Source of the DNA: Plicaturopsis crispa FD-325 SS-3
Lineage: Eukaryota > Basidiomycota > Agaricomycetes > Amylocorticiales > Amylocorticiaceae
Direction: 5' to 3'
Length of the DNA stretch: 64,000 nucleotides
NCBI GenBank assembly: GCA_000827205.1
Contig: KN832574.1
Span: forward strand, 341,436-405,435
A model generated the notes under the pieces. The model ran no database searches. It was not told the origin of the DNA and was given only the letters and a program-made list of their open reading frames with translations. A program made the translations under genes and the position numbers. The stretch's first letter is position 1; each line of letters opens with the position of its first letter. Positions 55,913 through 64,000 of this stretch are shown piece after piece.

Positions 55913-58876
55913 CTAATGTACTCCGCTAACCAATGAATGACCCTCCCGAATCCGTTGCTGTTCAGCCCATGCATCGTAAGCATACCGCACCGGCTGATGA
56001 TGCGGTCGCCTGTATTCATCCGAGTCAGAGTCGGCAAGACTCTCTTCCCGCTGTGAAGACATGTCCCTATGCTCGTAGAACATTTCGTCCGTGTCAAACG
56101 CTGCCATCGTCGCATGAGTATACGGGTAAAGCAGAGTAGAAGAGGAACCATACCTTCAGGCTGGTCTGTTACAACCACCTTCCGTTTGCCGAGCGCTTTA
56201 GCACTTGGTTTGACGGGCGTTAAGACTTCTTCGTCATCAACTTGCTGATGAGAAGACGCAAAGTGAAGGCGCTCCAGCCCATTATGCAGCTGCTCCCGGA
56301 AGTGGCTATCCGCTGAGTTGCTCCTGGATGCGCCATCGGAAACTGGAGATGATGTGCGCGAAGATGAGGATACAAGGCCTGGCGAGCGGGGGCCGTGTGG
56401 CGCCGGAGGCGGTGGTGCTAGTGCTGCTGTCTGTGCCGCCTGTAATGCGAGATGCTGACTGCTGGCAGTTCCGGTGTGTGATGGCAAGCTGGGTGGTATA
56501 CGGGGTAGACGGTGGGTATACGTGTGAGAGGGTAATTCCGGGGAGTTTGATGGTGCAGGGGATGTACTGCGCGATGACGAGCTGCCTCCATAGTGTGTGT
56601 GCGACGGCTCCAGATAGCCTGTGCCGTCGTCGTTATATCGCAAGCGCTGCATTTCGAGCAAGAAATAAGTGACTTATCACTTTGGGAAAGAAAGCAATGG
56701 CCTACCGATCGATCCATTTTCACTTCATTCCTACTCATTTTTTCGACGTCGCGCTCGACAGCCAGCCGCTCCAAATCATCATACACGCGAAGGGCTTCAA
56801 GGAGATCTTCATTTGCCTCAAGCAGTGCCGCCAACAGTTTTTCTTCGACTGTCAGCTCGACAGGGCTTGTGTCGTGTCCCGGATTGCGGTCCGGGCGGCC
56901 ATTCGCGAGCCGCGAATGCTCAGCGCCCGCAGAAGCCCAAGGGATTTGGGCATATATGAGCTCTTGCGAGGCCCGACATTTGGTGTAAAATTCCTGCGTA
57001 GTGATGTCTGTTTGAACGATACAAAGTGCCCATCGGTGACAATGCATACCTTGATGATCTCCTTCCGCGTCAGATCTTCCGGGCGCGCAAACGCAAGCGC
57101 TTCGGACAGTAGGGAAGCGTTCCCTTTGCCGATCTTGCATTCCTGGAACAAGCGACGGATGTCTTCGTCTGGCGGAATGATGCGATGTTTCGAAAACGAG
57201 GACTTCCGTTTCTGGCGGAAGTGTCATTACTCAGCGTAATTCGCCGAGTCGGAGGGAAGAACTCACGGCCGTCGGCTGCACCTGATCCGTCTGCGAAAGC
57301 TGTCGATCCATAAATCCAGTAGCGCCGCCAACATGCTGCGATGATCGTGGCATTGGCGGGTTGAACATGGAATCTTCGGTGTCAAATGGGATGCCCTACA
57401 GGAGAGACTGAGTGAGTGATACAGTGATAGACTGCCGACATGTAATCCGTACCTCGTCCGGAAGGCCCACTGGCTTGACTCGTTTCCAGAGGCTCTTAAA
57501 ACTTTCCTTGGTATCTTTCGATTCTATGCCAATAATTTAGTCCGCCATAAAACTGCACAATAGCTTAATGGGCACGCACTTGGAGATGTGCTTGCAAAAG
57601 CGGCGGCTGCAAGGACGTCCATTAATCGATCCTTCACCACTGGAGTGGTTCGCGGGGACGTTAGAACGTCTTCAAGCGTGTCCATGAATTTACGCGACGT
57701 ATTCTGCGCAATGAAGACATCCGAGCAATTTCGTAGCATTATTGCCCATAGCTAAACGTGGGCACAGCATTAGCAGGTGCATGGTACGGTAAAAGTTTGA
57801 ATACCACGTACGCGGGCAGCGGCCAATTGAGCCGATGGTTCGGCATATTTGAACTCTCTCCGCAGTGCTCGGACGGCCTCCTTCGCGCATGTGTCACTGG
57901 CGGAAGCGCGCTCGCAGACCTCCAGGACAAGAGCCCAGTCCTCCGATGAAGTAGCAGTTAGCCATCCTATTCAGCAAGCCAGTAAAATTCATGTCAGGAT
58001 CCTAAGTGACCCATCGAGGCGATATGACTTACCTATCATCCTCGTCAGCTCGGCAGGATTATCATCATCTCTCTTGTATTTTTCCTTCCAACGATCGTTT
58101 TCTCTATCCTTGTCCTTTCCACGATCTGGCTCAGACTCCTGCATATGATCGAACCCTCTTTCGCGCTGACGCTCCTGATCATTATGCCGTTCTGATTCCC
58201 GTTGACGCTCGGCTTCCCGTTGGCGTTCGCGCTCCCGTTCCAGGTGTCGTTCACGCTCCCGTTCGCGCTCCTTGTCGCGATGGCCCCAGAAGGCCTTTTT
58301 CTCCTTCTTCTCGTCTCGATGTGAATAGTCCGACTGTGTCATCCGTTCCTCTGAGTGTCCTCGTCCTTCCCTAGACTCAGAAAGCAGGATGGCAGGACGA
58401 GGCTCGAGCGCCGCGAGAATCCCTAGAGGGCCTGGAGCAGGAGGTGTCTTCTTCTTGTGTGCGGTATCGCGACCTCTATCCCGTGGCGCTTGATTTGTGT
58501 TCCTGTTTGCATGGTAAGTCGCGACATTCAAGGGTGAGGAAGAGCGGGGGGCAGAAAGGGGGCTAAGTACGGGCGGAGAAGCGCCGGGAGGAAGTGAACC
58601 AATAGAAGAGGAATGAGATCCTGACAGAGGGGGTCGCTGTGACGGCTGCAAATGGGACTCGCTCAATGTCGATACGACCTCCCAACGATCTTCGTCCATT
58701 GAAGCACCGCCGAGAACAGCATCGCGACTCTGCATAGAATATATCGGATGGGGGTCCTGTGGAATCGTAGCGTCAATAAGCTGGAAATGGCGATGCAAAT
58801 ACCACTGTACCTCGGACATGTTGCCAGATACGACCTTGGCCATCTTTGGCTTGTCCTTGCCGAATAATTTTTTCAT
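55913..58876 (-). CDS. LSB5-like VHS and GAT domain protein
   Basis: VHS-GAT proteins bind sorted cargo and ubiquitin and link endocytosis to actin; yeast Lsb5 is the closest named relative. The start (58874-58876) opens MKKLFGKDKPKMAKVVSGNM. A charged, Arg/Glu-rich stretch of repeated RERERER and REAERQRESER units follows. The VHS domain reads YLTATSSEDWALVLEVCER, then EAVRALRREFKYAEPSAQL, LWAIMLRNCSDVFIAQNTS and FMDTLEDVLTSPRTTPVVK, then SFKSLWKRVKPVGLPDEGIP. The GAT domain reads DEDIRRLFQECKIGKGNASL, FYTKCRASQELIYAQIPWA, and LEANEDLLEALRVYDDLERL. The C-terminal third is Ser/Pro-rich and disordered, ending EQQRIREGHSLVSGVH. Several introns were followed in frame. The exact order and role follow from family resemblance. 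Confidence 0.9.
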
Positions 58877-59103
58877 GGTCAGAGTAGGACTGCACGAAGC
58901 AGCAGGACAAGTAGAAAAAGCAAGAGAAAAGGAGGAAAGCCAAGGAGCTAGAGGAGAAAAGTGAGCGGGGCCAGTGACAAGTCGGTGCACAGTGCGACAC
59001 TTGCGATTCCGAAGGCAGTGTCCTGATCTCCGTTTCACGTGGACTTTCCTTACCGCCGCGTTTATCATTCGTACTGCGATCATCATCGTCCCTGGTCGAC
59101 GAC
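58877..59103. promoter_or_regulatory. Short divergent promoter, VHS-GAT gene and GH3 enzyme
   Basis: Only 227 bp separate the two start codons, so the genes probably share promoter elements. No specific element was recognised. Confidence 0.5.
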
Positions 59104-61361
59104 ATGTCTACTCAACTTACGGACGAAATAAAGAGAAACATAGGACAGGCATGTCTCTCGCTAGCATGCACACGCTTTCGCTGATTTCTACCAGCATTTT
59201 GTGTTCGGTTTTCACGGCCATGTCGTGTCAGACGACGTCAAGACGCTCATCCGCGACTATCACGTCGGGTAAGACGCTCGTCGTCAATAGTAGTCGTGCC
59301 TCGTGCCTCACGTCAACAGGTCCATTATACTGATGAAGCGGAATGTCCAGAGTGCGTTTGACTTTACCCTCCGCACGCCATCGCTAAGGATTGTCGTCGG
59401 TACTCTAGGCTTCCACCAAGTGCGGAATCTAGTCTGTGATCTTCAGCAGATCGCAAAGGATGCTGGCCATACAAGGCCTTTGTTGATAGGCATAGATCAG
59501 GAAAATGGTTGGTCTGAAAAGTTGCTACTAGGCGGCGCTGAATAAATTGTAGGTCTGGTGTCCGCATTCAGCTCAACGGCCACTTACGAGGCAGGAACAC
59601 AATTGTGAGTACTCTTGTCTATAGTGTCTCTCTTTTGGTGGTCGAGAATCCGTTCGACATGCACGGCGGGTCGTAGAACGGTGCACGATCTTGGAACCCA
59701 TCTGCTGATGAGGGTCACCCAACTCTGTCGTTTGAGCGGAGGCATGAATGCAGAACCTTCTGCGTCCTTCCGCCGGCCTTTCGGTTTGGGAATAGGACCT
59801 TGACTCACGATAAATGAATAACTGAAGAATCGAACAATGCTATACACTTTTCTGGATAGAGCTAATTGTTTGCAGCCCGGGTGCCATGGCATTAGCTGCG
59901 ACCGGGTCTGTGGATCTTGCAGAGAAAATCGCTATAGCCACTGGCCGCGAGCTGCGCTTAGCGGGCGTTAACTGGGCCTACAGTCCTGTCGCCGACGTCA
60001 ACTCAGACCCACGAAATCCAGTCATCGGTAAGACCCGCAATCAGCTCGTATCTGTACTTTTCGCTGATGATCCCCAAGGTGTACGCTCATTTGGTGACAG
60101 TAAGTCCTATCATCGCTCTCACCATTTGAAAACTTAACCTTTGCTCTTCTTAGATCCCGAAGATGTTGGCAAGTTTGTCGTTGCTGTCTCGCGCGGTTTG
60201 ACGTCAACCGGGATTGCCCCATCCCCGAAGCACTTTCCCGGTCACGGTGACACGCACGTGGACTCGCACCTTGCGTTACCGTGCATTGACAAGTCCAAGG
60301 ATCTGCTGGTCGCTACCGAGCTCGTCCCATTCCAAGCAGCCATCGACGACCATGTTGCCAGTATCATGACCGGCCACATGGCGCTTCCGCAGCTCGTTGG
60401 CGATGAGACACCATCCTCACTCTCATTTGCAATTACTACAGTCCTCCTCCGCGACGAGCTGGGCTTCCGCGACAGTGTCATCGTCACAGACTGTCTTGAG
60501 ATGGAGGCGGTCGCCGAAAAATACGGCTCGGAACGGAGTGCCGTCATGAGCTTCCAAGCAGGCGCAGATATTGCGATGATCTGCCACACCATGTCGCGAC
60601 ACCGTGGATCAGTGGAACTCACCTACGAGGCCGTCGCGAGCGGTGAACTCTCCCTGGATACGCTCAGAGCTAGCGAGGCACGCATCAGCGCCCTCAAAGA
60701 TCGGTTCGTGGGCTCATGGGAGGAGGTCCTATCAAGAGGCATCGATGATGCACAGCTCGCCCTGCTGAGAGAACAGAACGCGGCTCTGAGCGCCCAGGCG
60801 TATTCTAGTGCGATAGCGCTCGTGGGTGACCCTGTATCATTCCGCCCGCTGTCGACAACCACCAACGTGCTCGTGTTCACGCCTGTCATGGAAAGCCTCA
60901 ACAGAGCCGTCGACGATGCGGAGGGTGTGCTTCGCGAAGCAGGTCGGGTTCGAAACACGGCGGGTCCATCGTACCTCGCATTCGCGGACTCCGTCGCGAG
61001 GCGAGCCTTGAGGGAGCACATCGTCTACTCATCTGCTACGACCGTCACCGCCGAATTGAAGCTGTCAATCGAATCCGCGTCTGCAGTCATCTTCACCACT
61101 CGCAATGCCGATCGCAGCACATGGCAGATTGACTTTTTGCGGGCTGTCCTAGGAGCGCTACCCCCGTCGACGCCGAGAGTCCTCTTGGCCAGCTGCGCCC
61201 CGTACGACTTTCTGAATGCCCCCGACATCGACTCCCCTTACCTGGTCAGCTTTGAATTTACGGCACCTGCTTTGGAGGCAGCCGCGGCTGTGATATTCGG
61301 AGAAGTGCAAGCGAAGGGAATCGTCCCCGTCAAACTAGAAGGTAAGTCGGCACATCGTTAG
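59104..61361 (+). CDS. Glycoside hydrolase family 3, NagZ-like beta-N-acetylhexosaminidase type
   Basis: GH3 enzymes cleave beta-linked sugars; the NagZ branch removes N-acetylhexosamine. It starts MSTQLTDEIKRNIGQ with no signal peptide, so it acts inside the cell. The first intron (59149-59194) is GC-AG. Exons then give HFVFGFHGHVVSDDVKTLIR, YHVGSIILMKRNV, PLLIGIDQENG, the NagZ-type barrel strands FPGAMALAATGSVDLAEKIA and GVNWAYSPVADVNSDPRNPV, and KHFPGHGDTHVDSHLALPCI, the NagZ signature with its His-Asp pair. IMTGHMALPQLVGDETPSS and DSVIVTDCLEMEAVAEKYGS follow, the latter holding the probable nucleophile Asp in TDCLEMEA. The C-terminal half (ALVGDPVSFRP onward) resembles the second GH3 domain. 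Splicing at the end may extend the frame to LEAPAW rather than LEGKSAHR. Substrate not readable. Confidence 0.92.
59149..59194 (+). other. GC-AG intron in the GH3 gene
   Basis: The donor reads GCATGT after GGACAG and the acceptor is TACCAG. This is the only join that leads from the start exon into HFVFGFHGH in frame. Confidence 0.65.
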
Positions 61362-61671
61362 AAGTATATTGTCTAGCGCCTGCATGGTAGTGCGTATATA
61401 CGTAGCAATACCTTGCAATACCCAGTTGATCTGTACAACCTGTACATACAACCTGTTGGTCCGCTGTGTGCGAGTTCATTTGGAGAAGCTGGCACGCGTG
61501 CCTGTGGCGTTCAGCCACATCATTATTTGTTTGCTCGACGCCGCGCGCTAATTTACCGAGCGTCGAGTTCACCACGGCGCGTTCCTTGCCCATCGACCAC
61601 CACCTCATTTTTGCCAAACAACACGCACAAGGCTCAAAACTACTTGAATTCAACAGGTTTTTTGGTCTTCA

Positions 61672-63864
61672 ATGTCTTCGAAAGCGTATGACTCGGAGCT
61701 CTACGATGGTACGCCTTTCCAAGTCTGACTCATTTCTTCTGACCTACAATTTGGCTGTAGATCTGTACGGTGACGGCGAAAACACCGAGTATGCAGTACC
61801 CCTTCAAGACCCAGAAGATGATGGAGACAGGGATGACAAGGAAAAACAATATGGATCCAGCTCAGACGCTACCAGTCCCGGCCCTGACAGCTCGTCGGTC
61901 CCTCAATCCGCCAACAAAGCTGCAGGACACAGTCTTCCAGCAAAACCGCCATCTCCGGGTGCCGCCGCCCTTTCATACTCCGCCCAGATAGCGCGGCAAT
62001 TTTCGGCGTATCAGCAGACGCCCAGCCAGGAACGTCAGCAGAGGGCCGCAATCCCTCTCCCACCAAACCCTCGAGGAGTGGCTGCAGCACCTGCCCCTAT
62101 ACCATCGGTCATATCCACACATGAAGCTCCTGGCGGCCGCCAAAATGTCGATAGGCCTATCAGACCGTCGGAGATGAAGGACGAAGGGTGAGTTCCGTCT
62201 TTGTTATATCGATCATAGTGTCTCTCCATCGGCTCGGAATGGGCGTTGTATCGCAGCACATACAGTCGTGGTTTCTTTTGACATGCTCTCGTCACTTACT
62301 GTGCTAGTATCCATCGCTATTCCCAACGAATACTGGACCAGAGCTGCTACTACGATACGTCTACTCAACTTTACAGTTGCGCATATCTCGTATTCTCTCT
62401 CCTACTCGACACCTCTCGTCTGATATATTACGCGGAACTAATGCTCGTTATCGTTTTCCTGGCACTCTTTCTGGCACTCAACTCAACTTGTCGACATACT
62501 TTCCCTCTGCAATCTATCTCGTCCTATCTCTTGTGGTTCCCACTGGTCAGCAAAATGTTCGTTGGCGGTCTCAACTGGGATACAACAGACGGTATATAAT
62601 CTTTGACGTCGACCTTTATTGGTGCTGACCACCGTCGCGTTCTTTATTGACTGATTTTGTAGAGGGTCTAAGGAAATATTTCTCCGAGTTCGGCAAGGTA
62701 ATATACTTCGCTCCGTGGCAATTCCCTCGATACTGAGGATACCCCCCAAGGTCGATGCATGCACTATTATGCGTGATCCAGATGGCCGCTCTCGTGGGTT
62801 TGCCTTCTTAACCTTCGAAGAGCCGTCGTCCGTGAATGCAGTGATGGTTCGCGAACATTATCTGGACGGAAAAGCTGTGAGTACTGCATGATTAGGAGTC
62901 TTAATTGCCACTCACCAATCTTCCGCGCTAGATTGACCCAAAACGTGCAATTCCCCGCGAAGAGCACTTGAGAAACACGCGTTATTTCCTAGGTGAGTTC
63001 AGCAGGCATAATGAGTCTTGCTCGCTCGTGACCGTTCATGAAATTTGCTTCCAGGCGGGCTTTCTCCGTCAACTACCTCTGAATCCATGCGGGAGTTCTT
63101 CTCGGTGTACGGGAAGGTCGTCGATGCGACCGTCATGGTCGATCGTGAAACTGGCCGTTCGAAGGGCTTTGGATTTGTGACGTTCGAGGACGCTAGCAAT
63201 ACTGATCAATTAGTGGGGAAGCAAGGTTTAATACTCGATGATAAACAGGTAAGCGTTCAAACTCGTGGGCAGTGGAGCGCAGACTGATCCTGCATTCAAG
63301 ATTGAAGTCAAAACTGCGCAACCCCGCAGCCAGCGCGATGCAAATAGAAACGCGAACAGTGGCCCGAATGCACGGGAACCGTTCTTCAACGACCGTGACT
63401 CTAGGACTCCCACTACACCAAGCGCCATACCATTTCCCATCCAGCAGCAACAGGCTCCTAATCCGATGATGTACCAACGCATGATGGGCCAGATGCCTAT
63501 GATGGGCGCCAACATGCCCATGATGAATTCATTCCAGATGGGAATGCCGATGGGTATGCCCGGATTCCAAGCTCCCGGAAACATGATGATGGGCGGAGGA
63601 ATGGGCCATATGGGCATGGGGGGCATGAATGGCATGGGCAATATGCCCTTCGCTCGCCCCGGGCCCGTTGGAATGGGTGTCGGCATGGGCGGCGGGATGG
63701 GACCCGGTGGGATGGGAGCTAGTGGCATGGGGATGGGCATGGGGATGGGCATGGGAGGAGGTGCGGTGAATCCAAGCTTTGGAAGGACGATGAACGCGGC
63801 TGGACCAGGACCAGCGAGGATGACGAACCGTGGTCAGCATCACTTCCACCCGTACGCGCGATGA
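61672..63864 (+). CDS. Hrp1-like RNA-binding protein with two RRMs
   Basis: Hrp1/Nab4-type proteins bind pre-mRNA 3' ends and shuttle with mRNA. It starts MSSKAYDSELYDDLYGDGEN, with an acidic, Ser/Pro-rich N-terminus of about 170 residues. RRM1 reads KMFVGGLNWDTTDEGLRKYF (RNP2 MFVGGLNW) and RSRGFAFLTFEEPSSVNAVM (RNP1 RGFAFLTF). RRM2 reads RYFLGGLSPSTTSESMREFF (RNP2 YFLGGLSP) and GRSKGFGFVTFEDASNTDQL (RNP1 KGFGFVTF). The joining segment includes DPKRAIPREEH. The C-terminal ~160 residues are Met-, Gly- and Pro-rich with QMGMPMGMPG-type repeats, ending NRGQHHFHPYAR at 63862-63864. Introns fall inside RRM1. The intron between the N-terminal exon and RRM1 is unusually long (about 350 nt) and may hide a further exon or an alternative first exon. 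Confidence 0.93.
63430..63775. repeat. Met/Gly codon-rich low-complexity tract
   Basis: Dense ATGGGC-type repeats encode the prion-like or phase-separation-like Met/Gly-rich tail of the RNA-binding protein. Confidence 0.6.
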
Positions 63865-64000
63865 TGAATGGGACCCGTCCTTTGGATTTCATGATTTCGA
63901 TACGCATGTATGTATATATTAGCTATTCTTAAACGTACGCACACGCAGGAGATGCATGTAATGTTAGACAACGCTTTCTTGCTCTACGAGCTCCAACCTC
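63865..64000. other. 3' end of the window
   Basis: Sequence after the RNA-binding protein stop, probably its 3' untranslated region. No further gene starts before the edge. Confidence 0.4.

Overview
The window is nuclear DNA of a basidiomycete fungus, almost certainly an Agaricomycete. Genes are dense, lie on both strands and carry many 45-65 nt GT-AG introns. The proteins are fungal, including families I associate with mushroom-forming fungi (DUF6534 seven-helix membrane proteins and an MLKL-NTD-type N-terminal bundle joined to a kinase-like domain). No rRNA, tRNA, CRISPR, insertion sequence or virus-like element was recognised.

Layout. About 0.9-25.7 kb is an accessory block holding seven DUF6534 copies: one truncated copy on the minus strand, then six apparently whole copies on the plus strand. 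Ordinary genes are scattered between them: a BolA2/Fra2 iron-sensing adaptor (1973-2439), a 618-residue disordered protein (2793-4712, minus), a 453-residue unknown (15323-16825, minus) and an ARMT1/DUF89 phosphatase (18158-20580). About 27.6-35.1 kb holds two paralogous polytopic membrane proteins with a cysteine-bearing loop, on either side of an ACOT9-like acyl-CoA thioesterase. Then come a secreted FAD amine oxidase (35269-37460, minus), an NCS1 nucleobase permease (37959-39902, minus), a kinase with a C-terminal C1 zinc finger (40914-43011) and the MLKL-NTD/kinase-like gene (43543-46571, minus).

From 47 kb to the right edge the genes look like conserved housekeeping: a GEN1/Yen1 Holliday-junction resolvase, a full-length tuberin (TSC2), an LSB5-like VHS-GAT protein, a cytosolic-type GH3 enzyme and an Hrp1-like two-RRM RNA-binding protein.

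How it fits together. The left half looks like a membrane-protein nursery, where tandem, inverted and segmental duplication builds sensor-like or transporter-like proteins around fixed essential genes. The most specific observations are two perfect iron-type GATA sites (ATCWGATAA) just upstream of BolA2, five 9-13 nt microexons in the ARMT1 gene that carry pieces of its active-site motifs, and a repeated microexon architecture in every whole DUF6534 copy. Gene models were spliced by hand. Where exon lengths were summed (BolA2, the 618-residue protein, DUF6534 copy 4, the 453-residue unknown, ARMT1, the first polytopic paralog, the C1 kinase, GEN1 and TSC2) they give an intact frame. The other models were checked for frame at individual junctions only.
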